From Petrocella atlantisensis (lineage in GTDB: Bacteria > Bacillota > Clostridia > Lachnospirales > Vallitaleaceae): a DNA stretch of 64,000 bases. Shown here one piece after another: positions 35,035 to 43,516 of this stretch. The notes under the pieces are model-generated. The model had not been told where the DNA came from. It was given only the letters and a program-made list of their open reading frames with translations, and did no database searches. Location: NCBI RefSeq assembly GCF_900538275.1, contig NZ_LR130778.1, positions 186,001 to 250,000 on the forward strand. The letters are read 5' to 3'. Within the stretch, counting starts at the first letter, position 1. Every line of letters begins with the position of its first letter. The translations under genes and the position numbers were made by a program.

Positions 35035-36046
35035 GACTTTCCTCCTTTATGATCTCTGATAACTTGTTGATACATTTTGAAAAAGAAATGTATTCCGGAC
35101 ATACATCATCACATCGACCACAGCCCACACACATATGCTCACCAAAGCGTTTATGATAGTCATTGACTTTGTGCATGGTTTTAAAACGCATTCTTTCACC
35201 ATTTTGTTTTCTAAAACCATGTCCCCCTGCCATATCTGTATAGCCTTTAATATGACAACTTGCCCAAACCCGTCGGCGTTCACCGAGCAGACCATCATCA
35301 CTTACTTCAACATCCTGCATGGTAAAACAAGAACAGGTAATACAGGAGGTATTACATCGGCCGCAGGCAATGCATCTTCTTGTGTATTCTTTCCATAAAG
35401 GGTGTTCAAAAAGACTGTTGTTCACCTTGTCTATTGGTGGTATCTCCACTTTGACTTTATTTTCTTTAATATATTCAGGCACAAAAGCTGTTTTCCTCAC
35501 CTGACTCAAGTCTTCGGTAACCAGTGTTGGGTCCACAACTTCTAGCAATGAATGGTCACCGTCAAAGCGAATGGCCGCTTCATAATCTGTATAGGTATTA
35601 GATCCCATAGAGATGCAAAAACAGGTGTCAAACCCCTCCGTACATTCAATCATAACATATTTGACCAATTGCCTTCTACGTTCATAATAAGCGTCCTTAA
35701 TATCCCCGTTTTTAAGGAATATGGTGTCCAATCGCCTAATGCCGTTTAAATCACAGGGCCTGGCAAATATTAAAATCGGCTTCGTATCAATTTTAGGTTC
35801 CACAATCTGTCCATCAATAAAATGGAACAAGGTTTCTCTAATTGGCATTAAAAACTCTTTAGGCGAGTAAAAGGCCTTTTCCTCTAATACCAAATCTTCA
35901 ATGTCTTCAAAGATACCATACACGATTTTGTCCGTATCTGAAAAGGTACCTTTTGCTTTTTCTCGGATTGGACCCACCAACCTATATTGCTTGGCTAATG
36001 TCTTAAAATATGCCTTCATCTCTTGCTGTGTCAGTTCATACCCCAT
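35027..36046 (-). CDS. asrA: anaerobic sulfite reductase subunit A (4Fe-4S)
   Basis: 339 residues. Two ferredoxin-type motifs near the C-terminus: CIACGRCNTSCITC and CVGCGRCDDVCPEY. The N-terminal part (FARPCDLNGIRRLDTIFLKNG) matches the AsrA/HydB-type family. First gene of asrABC; 31 bp after the FNT channel gene. Confidence 0.93.
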   Translation of the reverse strand: MGYELTQQEMKAYFKTLAKQYRLVGPIREKAKGTFSDTDKIVYGIFEDIEDLVLEEKAFYSPKEFLMPIRETLFHFIDGQIVEPKIDTKPILIFARPCDLNGIRRLDTIFLKNGDIKDAYYERRRQLVKYVMIECTEGFDTCFCISMGSNTYTDYEAAIRFDGDHSLLEVVDPTLVTEDLSQVRKTAFVPEYIKENKVKVEIPPIDKVNNSLFEHPLWKEYTRRCIACGRCNTSCITCSCFTMQDVEVSDDGLLGERRRVWASCHIKGYTDMAGGHGFRKQNGERMRFKTMHKVNDYHKRFGEHMCVGCGRCDDVCPEYISFSKCINKLSEIIKEESHE

Positions 36047-36077
36047 AACTTCACTCCTTTATCCTTCTATAGTATAC

Positions 36078-36848
36078 TTAAATCTTATCGCGCCCCATAA
36101 AATAGTAACTTCCACCTAGAATCAGACCACCACCAACAAAATTCCCAAGGGTTACCGGAATCAGATTCTTAAAAACACCTAATATAGATACAGTTTCCGG
36201 ATGCTCCAACCATAGACCAATGGTAAAAATGGTCATGTTTGCAATGCTGTGTTCCATACCCGTAGCTATAAAAGCAAACAGACACCAGAAAATCATGATG
36301 AGCTTGCCGGATTCACTCTTAAGTTTAATTGAGGATAACACCGCAAGACATACCAAAATATTACATAGTATACCTTTAAAGAAAAGTTCAATAAATGAAC
36401 CATTCATCTTCACTTCAGATACTTGAAGGACAAAATCGCCAACGGCATTACCTTCAATCCCTGTCATATAAAAAAGCGTACCAATGATGATGGAACCTAT
36501 GAAATTACCGGTGTAACTTAGTCCCCAGCTTTTACTGGCATCTGAAAGTGTTATTTTTTTATCAAAAATACCCATAACATGAACCATATTATTCCCTGTA
36601 AAAAGCTCCGATCCGGACATAATGACTAGGCTAAGAGCGATTCCAAAACCAAGACCCATATATATTTTTCCATAAGGACTACCGGCCACTTGAGCTGTAC
36701 TGCCAATAACCATAATGAGTATAATACCTATTCCTACATAGGCACCTGCCAAACCAGATGCGACTAAATATCTGCCAATACCACTTTTCATGAAGTTGAT
36801 TTTGTTGACAGACCCTTGGCCTACCGACATAAGGATTTCTTTATACAT
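36078..36848 (-). CDS. formate/nitrite transporter family channel, probable hydrosulfide channel
   Basis: 256 residues with six membrane helices. FNT family features: SGSELFTGNNMV in the second region, and NFVGGGLILGGSYYFMGRD at the end. Its place directly before asrABC matches the hydrosulfide channel (FNT3/HSC) arrangement known from Clostridioides difficile, where it exports HS- made by AsrABC. That assignment is by neighbourhood; formate or nitrite cannot be excluded from the sequence alone. Start has AAAGG seven bases before the ATG. Confidence 0.85.
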   Translation of the reverse strand: MYKEILMSVGQGSVNKINFMKSGIGRYLVASGLAGAYVGIGIILIMVIGSTAQVAGSPYGKIYMGLGFGIALSLVIMSGSELFTGNNMVHVMGIFDKKITLSDASKSWGLSYTGNFIGSIIIGTLFYMTGIEGNAVGDFVLQVSEVKMNGSFIELFFKGILCNILVCLAVLSSIKLKSESGKLIMIFWCLFAFIATGMEHSIANMTIFTIGLWLEHPETVSILGVFKNLIPVTLGNFVGGGLILGGSYYFMGRDKI

Positions 36849-36912
36849 AAGATTACCTTTCTCTCTAAAGTTATCATATATTTAACAAATGTTCCACTGA
36901 TTTAATGCTTCA

Positions 36913-36963
36913 GAAAAAAGCAGTCAGCCATTAATCATCCTGTTATAATGGCTGACTGCTTTT
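36913..36963. terminator. strong intrinsic terminator, both directions
   Basis: A 17-bp stem AAAAGCAGTCAGCCATTA (to 36933) with its complement from 36946, followed by TTTTTT on the minus strand and CTTTT on plus. It ends the DUF1858 transcript ahead of the FNT-asr unit. Confidence 0.85.
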
Positions 36964-36973
36964 CATTCATTTT

Positions 36974-37159
36974 CTACTGATTAAGTTGTTCAATGAGATC
37001 TTCTATATTAAGACCATGAATTTCTGCCGCTTGACTTAAGGACTCCATTTGAGATGAAGGGCAACCTAGGCATCCCATACCATTAGAAATCAAAATACCT
37101 GCAGCATCTTCTTTTTTACTTAATATTTCACTGATTAACATATCTTTTGTAATGTTCAT
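36974..37159 (-). CDS. DUF1858 domain protein
   Basis: 61 residues, the whole protein being one DUF1858 domain: ITKDMLISEILSKKEDAAGILISNGMGCLGCPSS split over its typical Cys-Leu-Gly-Cys motif, then AAEIHGLNIEDLIEQLN. The domain is seen at the N-terminus of iron-sulfur repair proteins and next to redox enzymes; the CxxC may bind metal or be redox-active. Third gene after the small siroheme reductase, with a good ribosome site. Confidence 0.88.
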   Translation of the reverse strand: MNITKDMLISEILSKKEDAAGILISNGMGCLGCPSSQMESLSQAAEIHGLNIEDLIEQLNQ

Positions 37160-37174
37160 ATCGTTTCTCCTTTT

Positions 37175-37804
37175 CTAAGCTCTCATTATTGTATGTTTTT
37201 GCTTGGGTTCTTTTTCATATTGGTACGTGAATTTATCGGTATTTCCTTCAACAAACCCTTTGATAAAGGCCGCTCTAAAATTGTAATAATAACCAACGTC
37301 CATCCCTTCGGATATCCAATTATCTTGGTGGACACATCTATTGGTTAACCATATAACTTGTTGATCATCTTGTTCAATGACTTCATTAACCCGGTCACAT
37401 GGCATGCCCTCTAATAAATAGTCATTAAGAGTCACAAAAATCTGATTAGGATCTGTAAATGTTTCATTTCGCTCAATGGCTTTTTCTTTTCCTTTATTGT
37501 AATATACCGCAACCACTGTATCTGCTGCTTCTTTGACTTGATCATTTAGGACTTTGATGATTGCAGCTTGTCTTTGCTCTGCTCTATTAATACTGGTTTG
37601 AAGCCAGCCATGGATATTACTTGTATCAATCAAGGACTCAATAGGTTCATCTCCCATAGGATACCCATAATCATCATAAATCGCTTTTAAAGTGTCCTGT
37701 GTTAAGATTAAGGGGAATTGATTGATAATGTCCTGTTCAATTTCTTCAAATAATTTAATTTTGTTAAACAACCACGTGTGAATTGGTGCTAAAAATAAGC
37801 TCAT
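37175..37804 (-). CDS. unrecognised protein between siroheme reductase and DUF1858 genes
   Basis: 209 residues from the ATG at 37802-37804 (GAAAGG site; one base after the upstream stop). I do not recognise the family. It has no membrane helix or signal peptide. It reads as mostly helical, with aromatic and charged motifs YDDYGYPMGDEP, VVAVYYNKGKEKAIER, and NRCVHQDNW...GYYYNFRAAFIKGFVEG; only two cysteines (MPCDRV and NRCVHQ). Its tight placement suggests a partner or accessory of the siroheme enzyme, an inference from context only. Confidence 0.7.
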   Translation of the reverse strand: MSLFLAPIHTWLFNKIKLFEEIEQDIINQFPLILTQDTLKAIYDDYGYPMGDEPIESLIDTSNIHGWLQTSINRAEQRQAAIIKVLNDQVKEAADTVVAVYYNKGKEKAIERNETFTDPNQIFVTLNDYLLEGMPCDRVNEVIEQDDQQVIWLTNRCVHQDNWISEGMDVGYYYNFRAAFIKGFVEGNTDKFTYQYEKEPKQKHTIMRA

Positions 37805-37805
37805 A

Positions 37806-38486
37806 TTATATTTCCTTTCTTTTTTCATAGATAGCGAGAACCGCTTTTTTATACTGATCAAAACCAACGCGATCAATCATAATGCCCAGTTTTTCTCCGG
37901 TATCTGCCATCTCACAATAGGTATCAAACACAGCATCTACCATAAGAAAAACTTCTTCTTCAGTAAGTTGGCTTGCAACTTCATCCGGCAATCTCGGATG
38001 AAAGCCAGCACTGCCACCGACTCGGACAATGTAGCCTTCAACATCTGCTAGTACGACTATGTCTTTAGCATTAGCACTTGTACAGGCATTTCGACAGCCG
38101 GCTACAGCGATCTTAACCCTGTTAGGTGCCGCTTTTCCGTAGTAACGCTTTTCAAGGGTCATGCTGATTTTCATAGAATTTTGTTTGGCTCTTTTGCAAA
38201 AGGAAGCCGGACACATCTCAACATTCTTGACGGAATAAGGGGACAATACGCCCGGTTCCATACCAAGATCTGCCCACGCAGCGTCTACCTCTTCTGCCTT
38301 GAGCCCAATAATCATGACCCTTTGTCCTGATGTGATTTTAAGAGTTGCTTTATATTTTCTTGCCACTTCTGCAAGGCGTATCATGTTATCCGGCGTAATA
38401 AAACCACCAGCAATCCTTGGCGTAATGGAGTAGGTTCTTTTATCGTTTCTTACCTTTTGAAGATTTGCATACCTAGGATTCGACAT
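37806..38486 (-). CDS. small single-domain siroheme sulfite/nitrite reductase
   Basis: 226 residues, about half the length of classical siroheme reductases. Contains the ferredoxin-like half domain (ITPRIAGGFITPDNMIRLAEV, LKITSGQRVMIIGL) and the cluster cysteines CPASFC and GCRNAC for siroheme-Fe4S4. Length and single domain resemble the small monomeric assimilatory-type sulfite reductase described from Desulfovibrio vulgaris. Substrate (sulfite or nitrite) is not decided by the sequence. It leads a separate three-gene unit beside asrABC. Confidence 0.85.
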   Translation of the reverse strand: MSNPRYANLQKVRNDKRTYSITPRIAGGFITPDNMIRLAEVARKYKATLKITSGQRVMIIGLKAEEVDAAWADLGMEPGVLSPYSVKNVEMCPASFCKRAKQNSMKISMTLEKRYYGKAAPNRVKIAVAGCRNACTSANAKDIVVLADVEGYIVRVGGSAGFHPRLPDEVASQLTEEEVFLMVDAVFDTYCEMADTGEKLGIMIDRVGFDQYKKAVLAIYEKRKEI

Positions 38487-38812
38487 GAATGGCTCCTTTC
38501 TTATGAGTTTTGATTTGTCTTATGTGCCTATTATATATATAATAAGTCAATAATTCGGTATCCTATGTTACCTTATTGTTTGGAGACACGCTTTGCTTAC
38601 TATTTTTTGCAGTAGAATAATTCTTTGATGCTAAACCATGATAGACTTTTAAAAAGTACAAAAAAATAGCCACTATGATAAATCATGAAGGCTAATATTG
38701 ACTATTTGCAATTATTGTAAAAGGGGTCAGCCTTCTTTACCATGCACAATGTACTTATGAAATAAAAAAGCGATCTTTTTTATAAATCAAAGATCACCTG
38801 TTTATAATATCT
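38487..38812. other. intergenic stretch upstream of the small siroheme reductase
   Basis: 326 bp, AT-rich. I see a hairpin terminator at its right end (38763-38798) and a TATATATAAT-type stretch near 38530-38545, but no promoter with convincing spacing, no ORF and no known RNA element. Confidence 0.5.
38763..38798 (-). terminator. terminator after the 5-formyl-THF cyclo-ligase gene
   Basis: Minus strand GTGATCTTT, loop, AAAGATCGC, then TTTTTTATTT. Confidence 0.75.
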
Positions 38813-39379
38813 TTATTTCTTTTTTATTTTAATCACACGATCTTCCGTGACAATGTAGTCCATGATTTGGTCTTTACTCTCGTAGGGTAGCTGATTTTCC
38901 AGATGGTTCTCATAAGCTAATCCAACTTTTATAAGACCTGGATGGGCGTTCAGATAATTATCATAATAACCACCACCATATCCGATTCGATTCCCTTTAA
39001 GATCAAAACAACAACCGGGTACTAGAATCAAATCCCCTTCTCTTGGCTCATAGACAGCACTTCCAACTTTGGGTTCCATTACACCAAATGTGCTTTTTTT
39101 CAACTGTTCTGGACCGATGTAGGGAGAGAAAGCCATATCTTTTTTATCAATAACCCTCGGTACTAAGAAATCATAACCTCTGTGGTTCACCATGTCTTTT
39201 ATAAAAAGACAATCCACTTCATTTTTCATAGCAATATAGCCAAAAACATTACAGGATTGGTTAAAAAAATCTGCTTCTAGAATGCGTTTGGCGATTTTCT
39301 CACTCTTACGACTTACATCAGAAAAAAACATCTGTTGTCTTATAAATAAATGTTTTGCTCTATAGTTTGTTTTATCCAT
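38813..39379 (-). CDS. 5-formyltetrahydrofolate cyclo-ligase
   Basis: 188 residues. ATP-dependent conversion of 5-formyl- to 5,10-methenyl-THF. RQQMFFSDVSRKSEKIAKRIL, FGVMEP, and GNRIGYGGGYYDNYL are the family motifs. Start ATG at 39377-39379 after AAGGAAA, overlapping the DUF896 stop by 8 bp. Confidence 0.94.
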   Translation of the reverse strand: MDKTNYRAKHLFIRQQMFFSDVSRKSEKIAKRILEADFFNQSCNVFGYIAMKNEVDCLFIKDMVNHRGYDFLVPRVIDKKDMAFSPYIGPEQLKKSTFGVMEPKVGSAVYEPREGDLILVPGCCFDLKGNRIGYGGGYYDNYLNAHPGLIKVGLAYENHLENQLPYESKDQIMDYIVTEDRVIKIKKK

Positions 39380-39581
39380 CACTTTTCCTTCTGATGGGCG
39401 TTATGCTACCATCGGCTTCTACAAAACTTGCTTGACTTAAAGTTGCCTTGACGCCATTTTTCCAGCTTTCAATATAAGCCTTTCTCAATACTTGTTGTTC
39501 TCCTTTTTCCTTTTCATTCAAGCCTTCTGATTTGGATTTTTTGGCCAAAAAATTAATACGTTCGATTTGAGATTGATCCAT
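39372..39581 (-). CDS. DUF896 (YnzC-like) protein
   Basis: 69 residues. RINFLAKKSKSEGLNEKEKGEQ and RKAYIESWKNGVKATL are the two helices of DUF896/YnzC. Function unknown in general. Between proB and the folate gene. Confidence 0.9.
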   Translation of the reverse strand: MDQSQIERINFLAKKSKSEGLNEKEKGEQQVLRKAYIESWKNGVKATLSQASFVEADGSITPIRRKSDG

Positions 39582-39595
39582 TTCAAACCTCCTTT

Positions 39596-40393
39596 TTATA
39601 ACGCTTTAAATAAAGTTCCAACATCTTCACCTGCGAGTATATCCAGCAAGACATAAGGGCGATCTGCGTTAGCTATAACCATATCAATATGTGCTTGTGT
39701 CGCAATCATAGCCGCTTGAAGCTTTGTTACCATACCGCCCGTTCCAACAAGGGTGCTTGAACCTGTTGCCATTTTAAGTATATCACCGTTGATTTCCATG
39801 ACTTTCGGAATCAACTCTGCCTCTTCATGACGCACGGGATCCTTCGTATGTAGGCCGTCAATATCCGAAAGCAGTATGAGTAAATCAGCTTTAACGAGCG
39901 TAGCAACAATCGCTGACAAGGTATCATTATCGCCGAATTCAATCTCATCAGTGGCTACAGTATCGTTCTCATTTACAATCGGAATGGTTCCATAATCCAA
40001 CAAGGCATTAAACGTATTGATAACATTATTTCTACTTTTTTCTTCTGTGGTAATATCTTTTGTTATGAGTACTTGCCCTGCTATGATATTATATTCTCTA
40101 AAAAATTTCTGATACATACGCATCAAGGATGCTTGTCCTACCGAAGCAACCGCTTGTTTCTTATCCATATCTAATGGCTTGCTTTGTAGGTTTAATACAC
40201 TAATTCCTGCTGCCTGTGCACCTGATGATACTAAGATAACATCCAGGCCACTGTGTTTCATGTCCGCCAGTTGACGAATGAGTTTTTCCATCTTTGTTAA
40301 ATTAATATGCCCGGTATCTTTGAAAGTCAAAGAGGATGAACCCACTTTTACAACAATTCTTTTCTTGTTGATGAATGCTTTTCTATCCGTCAT
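39596..40393 (-). CDS. proB: glutamate 5-kinase ProB (short form)
   Basis: 265 residues. First step of proline synthesis. RIVVKVGSSSLTF, VSSGAQAAGI, NENDTVATDEIEFGDNDTLSA and GTGGMVTKLQAA are amino acid kinase motifs. The C-terminal PUA domain of many ProB proteins is absent, as in other short forms. proA, which often follows, is not present between this gene and the next. ATG at 40391-40393 is eight bases after GGAG. Confidence 0.94.
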   Translation of the reverse strand: MTDRKAFINKKRIVVKVGSSSLTFKDTGHINLTKMEKLIRQLADMKHSGLDVILVSSGAQAAGISVLNLQSKPLDMDKKQAVASVGQASLMRMYQKFFREYNIIAGQVLITKDITTEEKSRNNVINTFNALLDYGTIPIVNENDTVATDEIEFGDNDTLSAIVATLVKADLLILLSDIDGLHTKDPVRHEEAELIPKVMEINGDILKMATGSSTLVGTGGMVTKLQAAMIATQAHIDMVIANADRPYVLLDILAGEDVGTLFKAL

Positions 40394-40428
40394 ATCCACA
40401 ACTCCTATGCCAAGATGTAATCTGTTTT

Positions 40429-40457
40429 ATTTTACAACAATAAGCCAGCCTAATCAA
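40429..40457 (-). promoter_or_regulatory. promoter of proB
   Basis: TTGATT (complement 40452-40457), 17 bp, TAAAAT (complement 40429-40434). Confidence 0.65.
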
Positions 40458-40595
40458 TCCTTTAGACCTATTTTGAAAAGTTTCATGATTAGTAACAAAA
40501 AAAAGGCTTGAATACGTAAAAATAAGGTAGGTTCTACTTAATGATGCTTGTAAAACCTACCGATTTATATGCGAACTGTATAGATGCGTTATCCT

Positions 40596-41627
40596 TTATA
40601 GACTTGGATTATGATCGTCTTTCTTAGCAGCATCGATTTGCTTCATGTTTTTGCTTTTCTTTATACTCTTTTTATAGATTCTAATCCCTATGAAAATCAT
40701 GAAAGCTGTAAAAAGTAGATATGGTGAATTGGCTACTACATAGACGATTAAATCTTCAAAGCCTTCCTTGATATCCATAAAAGTGTTTTTAATACCTTGA
40801 CTTACACGTTCGCCTAGCGTAATAGGTTCTTTTTCGATGATTGTTGGTTTTAGAACTTCTTGAACATTAACGTGTATGGTTGAATAACGAACACTTTCAC
40901 TCATGTTTCTTAGATTGCTTGTATACCGTTCAATCTCATATCGAACATTCTGAAGTGCATACTCCAGTTGGATGACATCTTCAAGCTTCTCAGATTTTTC
41001 TAGAATAGCAAGAAGTCGATCCTCTTGTACTTTAAGTGTTTCCAGTCTAGATTCTACATCTACAAATTGACTGGTTATATCTTCACGGCCTTCATTAGCA
41101 TTGAGTACTTGGCCTATGGTTTTAAGTTCTTCAAACATAGCTTCAAATTGTTCAGCCGGAACTTTTATAGCATAACGGCTGGATCTTCTCTGGGCACCAC
41201 TTTCATATATTTGACCGCCATAACTTTCTGAACTTTCCACATAAGCGTTGTATTTGCCTATAGATTCTTTTAAAGTTGTTATGGTTTCATCATATTCAAG
41301 GGTTTCTAAAGACATATGACCGGTTTTAATAATCTTACGTTCATTAACAACCATGGAATCAGGTAAGGGTTCTCCGTCATCAAAGCTTTTTGATTCTTCA
41401 ACGGTCATTTCCATTTCTACACCAGCTTCTTCTGTAGCTTCTTCTGTAGCTTCTTGTGGCATAGAGGGTGCACTTTCACCATAGTCCATAAAGCCGGATT
41501 CATTTGAACTGGTACTGGTTGCTGAATCCTCTGTCATTTTGCTTTTTTGAGCACCACATGCGGACAAAACAAGTACCATCACCAGCACACTTACAATCCC
41601 AATTTTTAAACGCTTAAATCTTTTCAT
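40596..41627 (-). CDS. DUF4349 lipoprotein
   Basis: 343 residues. Lipobox LSAC near residue 24 after a basic, hydrophobic signal; then an acidic low-complexity spacer (EATEEATEEAGVEMEM). Residues about 100-320 are DUF4349: KIIKTGHMSLETLEYDETI, coiled-coil (VESRLETLKVQEDRLLAIL), YEIERYTSNLRNMSESVRYSTI. A membrane helix near 300-320 ends with a Lys-rich tail. Family function unknown; likely an envelope protein. It is divergent from the M32 peptidase gene. Confidence 0.9.
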   Translation of the reverse strand: MKRFKRLKIGIVSVLVMVLVLSACGAQKSKMTEDSATSTSSNESGFMDYGESAPSMPQEATEEATEEAGVEMEMTVEESKSFDDGEPLPDSMVVNERKIIKTGHMSLETLEYDETITTLKESIGKYNAYVESSESYGGQIYESGAQRRSSRYAIKVPAEQFEAMFEELKTIGQVLNANEGREDITSQFVDVESRLETLKVQEDRLLAILEKSEKLEDVIQLEYALQNVRYEIERYTSNLRNMSESVRYSTIHVNVQEVLKPTIIEKEPITLGERVSQGIKNTFMDIKEGFEDLIVYVVANSPYLLFTAFMIFIGIRIYKKSIKKSKNMKQIDAAKKDDHNPSL

Positions 41628-41684
41628 CGTCAGTCTCTCCTTTTCTCTCTCACTATATCTCTCTTGATGTATACTATATTATCT

Positions 41685-41713
41685 ATTATAATCATTCTGA
41701 CGTAAATCGTCGA
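41685..41713 (-). promoter_or_regulatory. promoter of the DUF4349 gene
   Basis: TCGACG (complement 41708-41713), 17 bp and a perfect TATAAT (complement 41685-41690). The -35 is weak. Confidence 0.5.
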
Positions 41714-41741
41714 TTTTTGTTCCATTTTCCACTTTTATTCG

Positions 41742-41864
41742 TAGGTTAAAGCGTCAAAATTAAGTTTCACTATAATTACTTTAAATATTTAGATTACGTT
41801 GATACATTCGTAACTATATATTGAAAGTAAAAGTTCAACTATCTAGTTTTGACGCTTTAACCTA
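41742..41864. repeat. 18-bp inverted repeat in a divergent intergenic region
   Basis: TAGGTTAAAGCGTCAAAA (41742-41759) and its exact complement TTTTGACGCTTTAACCTA (41847-41864) face outward, 87 bp apart. Each contains a TTGACG -35-like hexamer reading away from the centre, and the right copy is followed by TATAAT after only 13 bp. Likely paired binding sites of a regulator shared by the divergent genes; no regulator is adjacent. Confidence 0.75.
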
Positions 41865-41909
41865 TGTTATAATAATTTTATAGTCAACATAATAGAAAGG
41901 CGGTATCTT

Positions 41910-43436
41910 ATGACATCTACAACAACACATACAAAAGACTTGACCCCTATAGAGCAATTGGAAAAACTAGACCAAAGCCTAAGTGCACTGGGCTTTTCCG
42001 AGGCCCTTATTTTCTGGGATTCTGCAACACTGGCACCGAAGAATGCTGTAAACGGACGTTCAGAGACACTTGTTCACCTATCTGAATTCTATTATAACAC
42101 ATTGGTGAATGAACACATCCATCAGGTGCTCATCGATTTGGAAGCCACTAAAAATGACTTAAATGATCTGGAAAAATCTAAGCTTCAATTTTTTAGAGAA
42201 GAATATGATAAAGTGGCCTGTGTACCTGTAGATGAATATGCTGCATTTAAAGGTCTACAAGCCCTATCCTCTGATGCTTGGGAAGAAGCTAAAGAAAAAA
42301 ATGATTTTTCTATTTTTGAACCTTATCTCCAAAAAGTTATTGATTTTCAGCGTAAATACATCGAATATAGAAACAAAGGTGGGCATCCTTATGATACCTT
42401 ACTTCAAGATTATGAACGGGATCTCACGGTAGAAATCACCGATCAGTTTTTCGACCGTTTAAGAGCGGTCATCGTTCCCTTAGTTCAGAAGATTAAAGAC
42501 AGTGGCGTCACTGTTTTATCTCCTTTTGAAGGCGTCTCATACGATGTCAAAAACCAAAAGCAACTATCTGATTTGTTACTTGAGAAACTGGGCTTCAACA
42601 AAGATAGTGGCATTATTGCTGAAAGTGTCCATCCTTTTACCATGAACATCACAAAAGATGATGTTCGTATTACGACTCACTATTACGAAGACAATATCCT
42701 TTCTAGTCTATACAGTACCATTCATGAATGTGGCCATGCACTTTATGAACAAGATATTGATGTGGCTTTAGGTTTTAGTCGATTAGCAACCGGGACCACC
42801 ATGGGCATTCACGAGTCTCAATCCAGAATCTATGAGAACAATGTTGGACGCTCAAGGGTGTTTTGGGAAACCTATTTTCCTTTACTAAAAAACCTCTTTC
42901 CAGACCAATTGGGTGATGCTACGCCCGAAATTTGTTACAAAGCCTGCAATTATGTACGACCCACATTAATCCGTATTGAAGCGGATGAACTAACTTATGC
43001 TTTGCACATTATGATACGCTATGAACTGGAAAAGCAGATTTTTGAAGGTAAATTAAATGCGAAAGATTTGCCAAGTGCTTGGAATGAACTCTATCAAAAT
43101 TATCTTGGTATAACACCTGATTCCGATGCCAAAGGCGTTTTACAAGATGTCCACTGGTCAGAGGGCCTATTTGGCTACTTCCCTTCCTATGCCCTTGGTA
43201 GTGCTTATGCTGCACAATTTGAAGTTGCTATGAACAAAGATTTTGATGTGAACAAAGCCATCACTGACGATCAACTGATCCTTATAAAGAATTGGCTTGC
43301 TGATAAAATCCACAAATACGGATCGACTAAGACGCCGGAAGAAATCCTTCTAATAGCTACTGGCGAACCTTTTAATCCGAAGTATTTTACAGATTATTTG
43401 TTGAAGAAATACAGTGATTTATATAACTTAGGTTAA
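41910..43436 (+). CDS. M32 family metallocarboxypeptidase (carboxypeptidase Taq)
   Basis: 508 residues, cytosolic. HECGHALYEQ is the HExxH zinc motif, with the third ligand in GIHESQSRIYENNVGRS; EADELTYALHIMIRYELE and GYFPSYALGSAYAAQF are further M32 motifs. Removes C-terminal residues from peptides. Start ATG at 41910 after AAAGGCGG. Confidence 0.95.
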   Translation: MTSTTTHTKDLTPIEQLEKLDQSLSALGFSEALIFWDSATLAPKNAVNGRSETLVHLSEFYYNTLVNEHIHQVLIDLEATKNDLNDLEKSKLQFFREEYDKVACVPVDEYAAFKGLQALSSDAWEEAKEKNDFSIFEPYLQKVIDFQRKYIEYRNKGGHPYDTLLQDYERDLTVEITDQFFDRLRAVIVPLVQKIKDSGVTVLSPFEGVSYDVKNQKQLSDLLLEKLGFNKDSGIIAESVHPFTMNITKDDVRITTHYYEDNILSSLYSTIHECGHALYEQDIDVALGFSRLATGTTMGIHESQSRIYENNVGRSRVFWETYFPLLKNLFPDQLGDATPEICYKACNYVRPTLIRIEADELTYALHIMIRYELEKQIFEGKLNAKDLPSAWNELYQNYLGITPDSDAKGVLQDVHWSEGLFGYFPSYALGSAYAAQFEVAMNKDFDVNKAITDDQLILIKNWLADKIHKYGSTKTPEEILLIATGEPFNPKYFTDYLLKKYSDLYNLG

Positions 43437-43440
43437 AGTA

Positions 43441-43476
43441 TTAAAAAAAGCGTCCAATTCTGGATGCTTTTTTTGT
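43441..43476. terminator. terminator between M32 gene and flavoprotein gene
   Basis: AAAGCGTCC (43447-43455), 6-base loop, GGATGCTTT (43462-43470), T-run on plus and A-run on the other side, so both converging genes are served. Confidence 0.85.
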
Positions 43477-43516
43477 TTAACCTTATCGTCTATGGAAGGG
43501 TTTTCATAGTTCCAAA

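Noticed and set aside
39596-40393. proB truncated pseudogene because no PUA domain
   Set aside because: All amino acid kinase motifs are present and PUA-less glutamate kinases are common in Firmicutes.
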